Positions 32,611-43,121 of a stretch of DNA of 64,000 nt are shown here, piece by piece (the first letter of the stretch is position 1; each line of letters opens with the position of its first letter). A model generated the notes under the pieces. It searched no databases. It worked only from the letters and a program-made list of their open reading frames with translations, and had not been told where the DNA came from. A program made the position numbers and the translations under genes. The DNA is from Curvularia sp. ZM96 (lineage: Eukaryota; Ascomycota; Dothideomycetes; Pleosporales; Pleosporaceae), in assembly GCA_022457065.1 (NCBI GenBank), contig JAJGBQ010000001.1, positions 4,774,001-4,838,000 of the forward strand, in the 5' to 3' direction.

Positions 32611-33134
32611 TCATGCTGGCTTTGGCCCAGCTTCGTCCAGACCTTCCAAGCCCTGCATTGGGTCCATGGGTCCATTTGCCTCGTCTTGCGCCTGCTCACT
32701 AGCTTTGCGATCCTCCTCGCTCACAGCATGTTTCGCCAGCCACCCTTCCTGCATTTTAATTAGTACATCAACCACGCGCCCGTAGTTCTACCGAGGACAC
32801 ATACCTGCTCCCAAATCGCCGTCTTGCTGCCTAACCCTTCGTTGGCGTCTTTCTGTGGTTTGGCTGGCGCTACCTTGATGACGGATCCATAGAGCTCGCT
32901 CCGGTCCATATTATCAATAGCGTCAGTCGCATCGGCTGCAGTCTCAAACTCGACATATCCAAATCCTCGGTGTTGCTCGCCCTGGCTTTGGTTTTCCGGT
33001 TTTGGGAGGTTGACCTCGACAATGTCGCCAAATGGCAGGAAGGCGTGGAAAAGCGTCTGCTGCGTTACTGCCTGATCAAGCCCGCCGACGAATACTGTGG
33101 CCTTGAGCCGCGAAGTGTCAGACAAGTTGGACAT
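32611..33134 (-). CDS. RRM protein resembling the RNA-binding domain of cyclophilin E
   Basis: Two exons on the minus strand: 33134-32805 and 32748-32611, intron 56 bp, 155 aa. A single RRM fills residues about 12-90. RNP2 is VFVGGL, RNP1 is RGFGYVEF, and the segment between (VTQQTLFHAFLPFGDIVEVNLP) is very like the N-terminal RRM of PPIE/Cyp33. The isomerase domain is absent. A short acidic C-terminal tail ends the protein (PMDPMQGLEGLDEAGPKPA). In humans, the related domain binds RNA and contacts the spliceosome; a role in pre-mRNA processing here is inference. ATG 33134 is the first ATG in frame; upstream extension relies on a GTG. SEC31 diverges 339 bp away. Confidence 0.85.
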
Positions 33135-33473
33135 GGTTATCTGTGGTGTGCGACTCGATCTTGTTTCGCGGAGAGGTTGCGTTGCAGAGGTCGGTCGGAA
33201 ATTCGATATCACGTGGCTAACTTAGCGGCCCCACAAATCGGGCGGCGCCCGCGCAATGGACCAGGGAAGGACAGGTGGATGCATTGCATGGTGAAGCGCA
33301 TCGTTGCCTTAACTCTCACTCAGCACTCTCAACACGTTACCGACTCTCCTTTCTACCACGTATACGTCTTGTGTTGGTCTACAAGAACATCTTGTCAATC
33401 CATTGTTTTGTTCCTTGCCAAACATCCAATTCTCTAGTCTGACGACATCGAGGTGCGAGCGCCGCCCGTCGTC
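33135..33473. promoter_or_regulatory. divergent promoter between the RRM gene and SEC31
   Basis: 339 bp between two divergent start codons. CT-rich stretches near 33340-33430 are typical of a fungal leader. No specific regulatory motif is assigned. Confidence 0.45.
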
Positions 33474-36400
33474 ATGGTCCGTCTACGAGAGATCCCCCGG
33501 ACGGCCGCTTTTGCTTGGTCGCCCGGTCCAACCCAGCCCTTTGTTGCGACGGGAACAAAAGCTGGAGCTGTAGACGCCGACTTCTCCAACGAAACACAGC
33601 TGGAGCTTTGGGAACTTGGCTTGGATGATAGCGAGCAGGGCGTTGAGCTCAAGCCAGTTGCTACTGTAAGCGTAGAGTCAAGGTACATGACCAATGGCTC
33701 CTACAAGCTGCACAGCATTAGCTAATCATTCTTGTAGATTCAATGACATCGCATGGAGTCAGCCCAGCGAACAATACCCACGGGGAGTAATAGCCGGCGC
33801 ACTCGATAGTGGGGTACTGATACTATGGGATGCGGAGAAGCTGCAGGCAGGCGAAGGGTTAGAGCGTTCTCGGGATAGCAAGTGACTATGCAGGACTGAC
33901 TCTATGCAGCGATGAAGCCGAAATCGATCAGATTGAGAAGCACACTGGCCCCATCCAAGCGATACAATTCAATCCCTTCCGCACGAACATTCTCGCCTCG
34001 GCAGGCGCCAAAGGAGAGCTATACATCCACGACATTGACGACGAATCCAAGTCCTTCCGCTTGGGCAAGGCTGGAGCAAATCCTGACGAGTACACCACTT
34101 TGGACTGGAACAAGAAGGTTGCGCACATTCTTGCGACAGGAAGCAGTGGCGGTTTTGTGACCGTCTGGGACGTTAAGCTGAAGAAGGAGAATCTCACACT
34201 GAACCACTATGGGCGGAAGACTGTCAGTGCAGTCTCATGGGACCCCAATGTACCCACAAGGCTAGCCACTGCTATCCCGACAGACCAGAACCCACTTGTA
34301 CTGGTTTGGGACCTGCGTAATACCAATGCACCTGAGAAAACGCTGCAAGCCCACGATCAGGGTGTGCTCTCCCTTTCATGGTGTGTCCAAGACAGTGACC
34401 TTCTCCTATCTTGCGGCAAGGACAACAGGACGATTGCTTGGAACCCCCATACTGGAGAGCTGCTAGGCGAGTTCCCTGTTGTGACCAATTGGACTTTCCA
34501 GACAAGATTCAACCCTGCGAACCCGAACCTCCTCGCAACCGCTTCCTTTGACGGCAAGATTGCGGTCCAGACTTTACAAAACACCACTGCTGCCGTGGAC
34601 CAGAAGAAGGCAGCCACCCAAGCACCCGAGGGGGAAGATTTCTTTGCGCAGACACACGCAGAGCCTCAGGGCGCATCATTCTCCCTCAAGACACCTCCGA
34701 AATGGTTGAAGAGAAGAGCGGGCGTCGCCTTTGGCTTCGGCGGAAAGTTGGTACGATTCGGCATTGTTGACAACAAGTCCAAGGTTTCGATATCGACTTT
34801 TGCAGTAGACCCCGACGTTAGCACAACGAGCGAAGAGTTTGACAAGGCTTTGCAGGAGGGTAACCTCACTTCAATCTGCGAGTCGAAAATCTCCAAGGCG
34901 ACGAACGAGGAGGAGAAGGCTGATTGGACCGTGATCGAGACTCTGATTTCGGAAAACCCCCGCAGCAAACTCGTGGAGTACTTGGGCTTTGCCGACAAAG
35001 AGGAAGAGCCTGAAGAGGAAAACAAAGAAGCCAAGGCAAACGGCGATGCAGATGCCAATGCTGACGAGGGTGCCTCGTTCTTTGAAAACGCAACTGACGA
35101 GGGTAACTTTCTTTCGGACCTTGCGGCTTCCAAGGGCGCGAAGACCAACAACCCCTTCCAAATCTATACCGGCTCGGAATCAGAGGCTGATACCAAGATC
35201 ACCCGCAGTCTTATGCTAGGAGACTTTAACGCGGCATTGGACGTATGCTTGAAGGAAAACCGACTGTCGGATGCTTTCATGATTGCCATCTGCGGTGGTG
35301 AGAAATGCATCGCCAAGGCACAAGCTGCGTACTTCAAGAAGCAATCAGATGCACCTAACTACCTCCGCCTGCTTGCCTCTGTTGTCGGCAAGAACCTGTG
35401 GGATTTCGTGTACAATGCCGATCTCAAAGACTGGAAGGAAGTCATGGCTACCATCTGCACCTTTGCCGACCAAGCCGACTTTCCCGATCTCTGTGAAGCC
35501 CTCGGTGATCGTCTTGAGGAGGCTTTCTCCGAAGGGAACACTTCGTACCGCAAGGACGCATCTTTCTGCTACTTGGCTGGTTCCAAGCTTGAGAAGGTTG
35601 TTGTCAACTGGGCACAGGAACTGCAGGAGAACGAGAAGGCTAGTATTGAGAAAACAGATGATGATAGCAGCTTCTCTATCCATGCACGATCACTGCAAGA
35701 ATTTATCGAGAAGGTCACCGTTTTTCGCAAGGTGACCAACTTCAAGGACACTGAACAGCAGAAGGATGCAGACTGGAAGCTTGAGCCCTTGTACGCAAAG
35801 TACGTTGAGTACGCTGATATTGCATCTGCTCATGGGCAGTTGTCGATTGCAGAGAAGTACCTAGACCTCCTTCCCGAGAAGTACCCAGCAGCAGATGTGG
35901 CGAGAAACCGTGTGAAGCAAGCGACAAGAAAGGCCGCAGCGCAGCCAGCAGCTACTCACAGGCCGACTCAGTCCACTGCCAGCGGACGACGCCAGGTTGT
36001 CGTTCCCTCGTATGGCCAACCTGCGGCAGCAACACCAACACCACCTCAACCAACACCATATGCTCCAACCAACCCGCTCCAAACACAGCCCGGAGCATCA
36101 CCTTATACTCCAGTCAACCCCTTGTCACAACAAGCTCAGGCTGCCGTACGATCTCCATACGCACCCGCAGGCGCAGCGGCCGGCAATGCTTACACCCCAG
36201 CTGGATATCAGCCTTCACAGCCATCTATGGCCCAGCCAGCTTATGGCGGATTCAATCAGGCTCCACAGCAGCACCCGATCGCACCTCCGCCGCGTAACTT
36301 CTCCAACTCGCCTTCCATTGTACCAGCAGCCAACAGAGGTCATATCCCAGCATGGAACGACACTCCAGATTTTGGTCCGCCAAAGCCTGTGTCACGCCGC

Positions 36401-37447
36401 AGTACTCCAATGAATGCTGTAGCTTCTCCGTTCCCAAACCAGCAGTCAGCCATGGCTGGTCCACCACAAGGCCCATTCTCTCCTGGAGCAAGGTCGACAC
36501 CTCCACCTCCACCAAAGGGTCCGCCAACTGGTCCTCCTCGGGTGACTTCTCCACCAACCGGTCCTCCGCAAGCAGGCACTCCAAGCCAGTATGCCCCTCC
36601 ACAACCCGCTGGCTTTGCGCCACCTCCACAAGCGCCAGTACAGCGTGGAGCCTCGCCCTATGCCCCTCCGACAGCTTCAGCACCACCCTCAAACCGTTAT
36701 GCTCCTGCCCCTGGCTCACAGCCATCAGCCCCTCCAGGACCAATGGGTGGCATGCCACCGCCACGAAACATTGCACCACCACCGGGTCAATTTACACCGG
36801 CCGCATCGCCTTATGCGCCCTCACCTGTTCAGCAAACGCCTCCTCCAGCCGCAGCTCCACCACCAAGGGGCCCGCCACAAGGTCCTCCACGAGCTGGACC
36901 TCCTCCAGGAGGCCCACCAAGGTCTGATTCTCGGCCAGGAAGTGGACAATCGCACGCAGCTGCACCTGTAGCAGCCAAGCACCGTAAGTTATTCCCCTCT
37001 CTACCGGGCTACGTTTATATCTAAGCATATTTTGCTAACTCCGAAAAGCCCCTGGTGACCGATCGCACATCCCCGATGCATCCCGGCCCATCTATGAGAT
37101 TCTCGACGCAGAGCTCCAGCGCGTCAAGAGCAAGGCTCCCGCCCAGTACAGGCAACACGTCGCCGATACCGAGAAGCGACTCAATATTCTGTTCGATCAT
37201 CTTAACAACGAGGACCTACTCAAGCCGGACACGATCCAGCAGATGAACGAATTGGCGGCCAACCTTCAGGGCAAACAATTTGACACAGCCATCGCCATCT
37301 TCTCTGATCTGATGACTAACAAGACTGATGAGGGCAGTAACTGGCTGGTAAGCTAAATATGTAACATTGATCGCTTGAGAAAAGGTTCTAATGCGGAAAC
37401 AGGTTGGTGTCAAGCGCTTGATCCAATTCAGCAAGTCGACTGCTTAG
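33474..37447 (+). CDS. sec31: COPII coat subunit Sec31
   Basis: Outer-coat protein of COPII vesicles for ER-to-Golgi transport, partnered with Sec13. Exons 33474-33682, 33738-33857, 33910-36983, 37049-37347, 37403-37447; 1248 aa. The N-terminal WD40 propeller covers about residues 1-330 (MVRLREIPRTAAFAWSPG, FNDIAWSQ, ILASAGAKGELYIHDI, LATGSSGGFVTVWDV, LLSCGKDNRTIAWNPHTGELLGEF). The helical ACE1-type region follows at about 480-720 (LMLGDFNAALDVCLKENRLSDAFMIAICGG). A long Pro/Ala/Tyr-rich segment spans about 735-1120; in yeast this region binds the Sec23/Sar1 layer. The C-terminal helical domain ends with NWLVGVKRLIQFSKSTA. Each intron ends cleanly, and the last two exons are essential: reading through would stop at 37024 and drop the C-terminal domain. 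Identification is firm. Confidence 0.95.
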
Positions 37448-37885
37448 GGGGCTTCAGCCACTAGAAAGCTCGTGAGTGTCCCCAAAGGGTTTGTTATGGT
37501 GTATAAGAAGTACGATGTATGAAGTCTTGGACGATGAAAAGTCTTGCGTATCAACATTGTATGTGATAGATGGTATGCAATATACACTGAATCATTCTCT
37601 ATGTGGTGTACCGAAAGGTTCCCAACTCATGTCTTGTTTTGAATGTGATTTCAACCAAACCGTTCTCGTGGTCGTGATTCATTGTGGTACAGAGGATACG
37701 TATGTGGGAATATTGGGTAGTTCCATGTGAAGACAAAGGCGTGGGTAGCCGTCTGGTCGTGAGTAAAGTAGGCTATCCATGTCCCGCATGCAGATGCCAA
37801 GATGCGTGCATTGGCGCTATGAGGGACTGCGCTAAGAATCTCTCGAATCTCCCCAACCCCAAGTCAACACCATAGCATAGCAACC
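37448..37885. other. intergenic region between SEC31 and the mitoribosomal gene
   Basis: 438 bp, tandem orientation. No coding pattern is recognised; the frames at 37476-37730 and 37684-37875 are not conserved-looking. Confidence 0.45.
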
Positions 37886-38769
37886 ATGGTACACTTACTA
37901 AAGCGCATGCGCAAATTGCGCCAGGTAAGGGATTGAATTCCGCAATCACCTTTTGGACACCAGGCAGGGCTGACAGACAACGCAGAAGGTATGTTCTTTT
38001 CTGCCGCAAGCACCTCCGAAACCGCCGCTCGCAACCCGACACAAAAGCCCGCAACACCTGGAAAAAAGCCACAGATTGCTGACAGTGCTATGAAAAGCTG
38101 CTATGGATAAGATGTGGACCTGGCGCTCTCATATTACCCAAGGAGGTCTCGAAGATCAGCATGGAATTCAACACAAAGCTCTACGGAGGGCACAGAGGGG
38201 CAAGGTACGCTGAAAATCGACCTCAATCATGACTCAAAGAATAGGGTTTGGTTACTGGATAGGAGCCGGGTTCGCATGCTTACTCTGCGGATAGGAAATT
38301 CTGGCGCGAGATGCTGCCCCGAATAAAGTACCGAAATCCATCCATCCCGATTGAAGTTTCACGTCACCATGACCCAGACGGTCCGTCGCTCCTCCATATC
38401 TTTACCACTTCGAAAACCCAGCCCGCGGCTGGTACCACAAATGCACCCACAGCGCAACAGTCGGATTCTTCGCCGCCATCGGACACACCAAATGCACGTA
38501 ATACCCTAGTGCCCGATACCTCCAAACCCACATTTACGATCAATATAAAAGATCAGATGGAGAGCGAGATACTGGAGGCGCTTGTGGCAAAGACGGGAGC
38601 GCAGGAAATCAAGCCCAGCGAGGAGGACTTGGCAGAGATGCGGGAGATTGCAGAGTTCAAGGAGAGGAGCGAGGCGGATAGAATACAAGTCAGGGAAAAG
38701 TTGCTGAAGGAACGCAGGGAAGCCGAGCTGCTCAAGTTGGCGAGGGGAGAGTTGCCAGCGACGAACTAG
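37886..38769 (+). CDS. mitochondrial ribosomal protein with L51/S25/CI-B8 domain (mL61/Mrp49-like)
   Basis: Exons 37886-37924, 38098-38204 and 38295-38769 give 206 aa. The thioredoxin-like L51/S25/CI-B8 domain is read from the start: MVHLLKRMRKLRQ, then LLWIRCGPGALILPKEVSKI, then the conserved GGHRGARKFWREMLPRIKYRNPSIPIEV, which is the core of this mitoribosomal family. A disordered middle (about 90-130) precedes a C-terminal charged coiled-coil helix. The first intron is 173 bp, long for this window. It holds an internal acceptor (CGCAG at 37985), three bases AAG, and a perfect donor GTATGT from 37989, so an extra Lys codon may be included (207 aa). The 90-bp second intron splits an Arg codon. 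Which mitoribosomal subunit it joins is inferred from similarity to yeast Mrp49. Confidence 0.8.
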
Positions 38770-39785
38770 ACATGTCGACATGACTGAGGAAACATGCCGT
38801 CTTGAACAAATGAGACATTTGCAGGACGGTTGGATGATACTGGTGTAGCATTTGAGCACTCCACTGGCTTTAGAGCTACTGTATAACATGTACATTTTCC
38901 AGGCCATGCATATCAGATGGGTCCAATACATGTGTGCCACGGTTTGGTCCTTCAAGCCACTCGCTGCAAACTTGAGAAATAACATTACTTTCTTCGGCCT
39001 GCGACGAGTCGCAGTGCATATGACGCCATTGTTTGTAAACATGCGATCGTGTCGACATCGCAAGAGCGCAATAGAAAAGTCCTCTATCAAAGATGCGGGC
39101 GCTCGCAGAGTCGTGCAGGACGCAAATGTGCGCTTGAAAACCAATATGTATGTAGCCGACTGGGTTAGTCCCAAGCATCAATGGCCGACGGCCTAGCAAA
39201 AGGGAGACGGAATCAGTCTGCCTGGCAGACAACCTTACACCGAGCTCGAACCTCACGGTGAGCTCAGGCTGCGGGAAGCTGCCAAAGTTGTTCTTCGCTC
39301 CTGTCGTCCGAAACGTTCTACCGGGAAAAGAAGAAGGCTCCATGATGGACGAGCTGTCAGTCTCTCGACCGATTCACACCGCCGCAGAGAGCAAGCCCTC
39401 TGGGCGGTGGATGGGAGATTCTGACACAGGGCGTTGGTGGAGAAAACACGATGGTTGCGCGCGACGAACTTTTTTTATGCGATCCGGCTAATTGTCGGGG
39501 CGATCAGCGCTAGCGGCTTGGCGCGAAACTCGTCGCCCGACGTCGTACCATGATGCCCGCAGGCTGCGAGCGGGACCCAACACCAGACTCTCACCTTGTG
39601 AGTGGACCGCATTTACCCGACTCAAACACTGTGTTGCTTCAAAAGTTAGGACAAGCCAATCCTGCTTGTTTGTCCTGCCGTAGTCGCACCACCACGCCGG
39701 CCCTTGGTTCTCTGCTCTTCTGTAACGCGACGCACCATCTAGACCATCGCCACGCCCAAGCCATCATCGCGCAACGGCAGCCACC
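38770..39785. other. intergenic region upstream of SNU66
   Basis: 1 kb between tandem genes. The frame at 38852-39196 has no conserved feature. A CCACCATGG context marks the SNU66 start. Nothing else is recognised. Confidence 0.45.
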
Positions 39786-41822
39786 ATGGTGGACCTATCC
39801 ATTGATGAGGCGAACAAGATTCGTCTGTCCATGGGCCTTCCCGCTCTTCCGGGGGGAAGTGCCTCTGCAGCGCCCGCAGCGCCGTCCACTCTTGACTTCA
39901 AACCGGCCAAAGCTGGCGACGACTCGGACGAGGAGCCCGCGAGCACCATCGATACGCGCCAAGCTGCCGCCTCTGACAACTGGAAGAAACTCGAGCAAGA
40001 GAGGTTGGCAAAGATCAGGCGTGAGGAGCGCGCAGCTGCCATCAAGAAGGAGCGTGAGCGGGCGTCGCGCTTTGCCAAGCTCGAGGGCAAAGGACTGGCC
40101 GACGAGGAAGATGTCGACGATGACTTGGCTTGGTTGAAGAGCAGCAAGAAGCGCCAGAAGAAGATTGCCAAGGAGGAGCAGATGCGCAAGGAACTGGAGG
40201 AGCGTGAGCGCCAGGCGCTTGAAGCCATGCAGTACACTGATAAAGACCTCGCCGGCATCAAAGTTGGGCATGAGCTTGACCAATTTGATGATGAGGATCA
40301 GATTCTAGTGCTCAAGGATACTGCGGTCGACGCCGAAGATGAAGATGAGCTCGAAGCAGTGGCGCTGAGGGAGAAGGAACGGCTGCAAGAGCGACTCGAT
40401 TCAAAAAAGCGAAAACGCGTCTACGATCCCAATGACATGGACGAGTCGGGCCAAAAATCGATCCTGGCACAATACGACGACGAGATTGAAGGCAAAAAGG
40501 GCAAGGCTTTTACACTGGACGGCAAGGGCCGGACCGTGGAAGCCATCCAGGCCGAGGCCGAGGGTTCTACAAAGCCAAAGAAGGTTGCCATCAGTCTGGA
40601 CATCCTCAAAGAAGATGCGCCTGCAAATGACTACATGGACGCCTCAGAAGTTAAAATGAAGAAGCCCAAAAAGAAGAAGAGCAAAAAGTCCAAGCGAGAG
40701 CGCATTGAAGACGAGGACGAGATGCTTGCTGTACCCGCAGATGAACCTACTGCCGACGACATGGATGTCGATGGTGGAGAAGGCGCTGCGCAACAGCAAA
40801 AGAAGAAAAAGGTCTTCGACGAATCTTTTGTAGATGACGACGATCTCCAGGCAAACCTTGCGGCGCAGCGTCAAAAAGCCCTCAAAAAGCGCAAGAAGAT
40901 GCGGCCCGAAGACTTGGCACGGCAATTGCGCGAAGAAGCTACCACCCCTCAGCCTGACATTCTCGAATCCACAGAAGATGGGGATGTCGGACTAGTCATT
41001 GACGAGACAACTGAGTTTGTCCAAAATCTGGGCACAACTGGTGATGATGACGAAGAAGCACGCCGGAAGCGTAGAAAGTCCAGTCACTTCTCCGAAGGCA
41101 TCAAATCCATGGGTGACGTTCCAGCTGCCGATGAGGACGGTGATGTGGAGATGGGTCAATCATATGCTGAAGCTGCTGAAGCGGAAGAGGCCAGGAACCG
41201 TAGTACATCTCGTGCTCTCTCTGCAGATGTCACTGAAATGGGTCTCGAAGCCGAAAAGACGGTTGATCAAGGCATGGGTGCTACACTTGCGCTGCTCAAG
41301 CAGCGGGGACTGGTCGCCGAATCCGATGCTACCCAAAAGAACGCTTTGTACCGTGAGCGTCAGAAGTTCCTAGCGGATAAGCACAAGGCGGAAGCTGAAG
41401 CCGAACGTTTACGCAAAATCGCTCGTGAGCGCGAACGTAACTCTGCCCGTTGGCACAACATGACCCCTCGTGAGCGTGAAGAATGGGCCCGCAAAAACAA
41501 CACCACTGCAGACATGGTCGAGAGCCGTCGTCTCGCCGAGCTCTTCAACAAGGAGTACACACCAAATATTGAGCTCAAGTATGTCGATGAGCACGGCCGT
41601 CAAATGAACCAGAAGGAGGCGTTCAAGCAGCTCAGTCATCAATTTCACGGCAAAGGTAGCGGAAACACCAAGACGCAGAAGCGTCTTGAGAAGATTGCAG
41701 CTGAGAAAAAGAGGATGGCTGAGAGTTCGTTTGAACCTACTCGAAGCGGAGGCGGTGGTTTGGGCAATGCGTTTGACGACCAGGCAAAGAAGAAGGGTAC
41801 TGCTGGTGTCCGCCTGCAGTAA
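39786..41822 (+). CDS. snu66: SART1/Snu66 component of the U4/U6.U5 tri-snRNP
   Basis: Spliceosomal protein of the tri-snRNP, needed for pre-mRNA splicing. Single exon, 678 aa, in a strong start context (CCACCATGG). The N-terminus MVDLSIDEANKIRLSMGLPALPGG matches the SART1 family start. Long Lys/Glu/Arg-rich helices follow (about 60-150). The family block GHELDQFDDEDQILVLKDTAVDAEDEDELEAVAL is at about 160-195. Basic clusters such as MKKPKKKKSKKSKRERI at about 287-303 are probable nuclear localisation signals. The C-terminal block NIELKYVDEHGRQMNQKEAFKQLSHQFHGKGSG is the most conserved SART1 signature. The reading frame is intact. Identification is firm. Confidence 0.94.
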   Translation: MVDLSIDEANKIRLSMGLPALPGGSASAAPAAPSTLDFKPAKAGDDSDEEPASTIDTRQAAASDNWKKLEQERLAKIRREERAAAIKKERERASRFAKLEGKGLADEEDVDDDLAWLKSSKKRQKKIAKEEQMRKELEERERQALEAMQYTDKDLAGIKVGHELDQFDDEDQILVLKDTAVDAEDEDELEAVALREKERLQERLDSKKRKRVYDPNDMDESGQKSILAQYDDEIEGKKGKAFTLDGKGRTVEAIQAEAEGSTKPKKVAISLDILKEDAPANDYMDASEVKMKKPKKKKSKKSKRERIEDEDEMLAVPADEPTADDMDVDGGEGAAQQQKKKKVFDESFVDDDDLQANLAAQRQKALKKRKKMRPEDLARQLREEATTPQPDILESTEDGDVGLVIDETTEFVQNLGTTGDDDEEARRKRRKSSHFSEGIKSMGDVPAADEDGDVEMGQSYAEAAEAEEARNRSTSRALSADVTEMGLEAEKTVDQGMGATLALLKQRGLVAESDATQKNALYRERQKFLADKHKAEAEAERLRKIARERERNSARWHNMTPREREEWARKNNTTADMVESRRLAELFNKEYTPNIELKYVDEHGRQMNQKEAFKQLSHQFHGKGSGNTKTQKRLEKIAAEKKRMAESSFEPTRSGGGGLGNAFDDQAKKKGTAGVRLQ

Positions 41823-42842
41823 ACTCATCTCATTACAGGGCTCCAGCTCTGAGCACATATTCCATGATATTTCCAGACGGCTATTCAGCTCTCGTGAAAG
41901 AGGATCATATTAGTGCTCTGGGACACAAAGGTCAGTAGCTCCAGCAGCTGTACTTTTAGAAACTTCACCATTAATGCGAGATTGTTTATAGAGCGGTCTT
42001 ATCTATTCGACAGTGATGAGGGTATGCTACCAGCTGTTTTTGCACTTGAACTAATACACAGATCATTGTAAATCCGCGCCGCATCAGTCAGCGATTAGCT
42101 GTACTGCGAGTACGCTAGAGTAAGTAATGTATCAATACTAACACTTGAGTTGCAGGTAAGTATGTGCGTAGTGATGCCCCATGCCCAAAAGTGCCCACCA
42201 GCTCTCGAGGCACTATAATGATTGCCAGCCAAAGTGCTCCCTGCATGAAAGGGAATGAGCTCACAGGAAGCCATGTAGGCACCCAGCTTTGGTGACTGTA
42301 ATACTGTGAATGAGAGATTGATGTGAAGCACAACCGTTGGTTTAGTATGGTTGACTGGGCGTAATGTGTTTGAGTCTGCGGAGTCATGACGATGGGATAG
42401 GGCGGCAAGTCAGGTCTAGCCGTCCAACGGGCTTTAATCGTTGGATTATAAGCTGCATATGCTCCAAATTATGATTTGACATAGAGAATTTGGAGTAGTA
42501 CGATTTCTTGTAGCCAGATCACTCAAGCACTTTCTTATAGCACGAATGTAATTGATTGTTTTGGGGTTTTGTTTCTATCGAATAGTAAACCTCTCTGCCG
42601 ACTCTAGTAGCTTTCCAGGGCAATTTCCTGCAAATGCTCTCTCATCAGCACTCACAACGTACCCATATCTCACAATCGATCTTCTCAAACAACAGAAGAA
42701 GGTCGGGTATAAAAAAAACACCAAAACTGTGTCCATAAAGCAGTCTAAAGAAACCCATCATGATAAAACATCAGACCTTGTCTGTTCCTTCCGAACAAAA
42801 AAGAACGCCCATATATGCATATCTCCCCGCCTATCCACTCCT
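41823..42842. other. intergenic region between convergent SNU66 and uL30m genes
   Basis: 1 kb without a recognisable gene. Contains the second copy of the short inverted repeat at 42424-42444. AT-rich toward 42700. Confidence 0.45.
42424..42444. repeat. short inverted repeat, copy 2
   Basis: Same 6-bp stem CCAACG / CGTTGG as at 23524-23544, with loop GGCTTTAAT. Flanking sequence outside the 21 bp is not similar between the two copies. Confidence 0.5.
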
Positions 42843-43121
42843 CTACTCATAAGCCGCCATGGCCTCCCCCGCCCTCCTCTCAACATAATACCCCGGATCG
42901 GGCCTCCTCGCCGCGCGCATCTGTTCCTTGCTCACGGCCTTCTCCACCTCCTTCACATCCACGAGTTCCTTGATGCGCATGATTTGTCCAGCCACGGATT
43001 GCGAGACGGGATGGTAGACGGTCGTCATTCGTTTGCGGAGACCGAGGGCCTTGAGGACGCCTTGGGTTTTGGTGGGCATACCGATGCCTGAGCGCAGGAG
43101 CGTGATGCGGAAGTAGGACAT
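42843..43121 (-). CDS. mrpl33: mitochondrial ribosomal protein uL30m (MRPL33 type)
   Basis: Single exon of 92 aa on the minus strand. MSYFRITLLRSGIGMPTKTQGVLKALGLRKR and then TTVYHPVSQSVAGQIMRIKELVDV are the conserved uL30 core, including the T-x-x-G-V-L-K-x-L-G-L-R-K stretch typical of bacterial and mitochondrial L30. The C-terminal tail (KEQMRAARRPDPGYYVERR) is a fungal mitochondrial extension. ATG 43121 is the natural start because the homology begins there; the frame upstream is open but not conserved. The product belongs to the mitochondrial large ribosomal subunit. Confidence 0.93.
   Translation of the reverse strand: MSYFRITLLRSGIGMPTKTQGVLKALGLRKRMTTVYHPVSQSVAGQIMRIKELVDVKEVEKAVSKEQMRAARRPDPGYYVERRAGEAMAAYE

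Noticed and set aside
38852..39196. Frame downstream of the mitoribosomal gene
   Set aside because: Overlapped by an open minus-strand frame and lacking conserved features.
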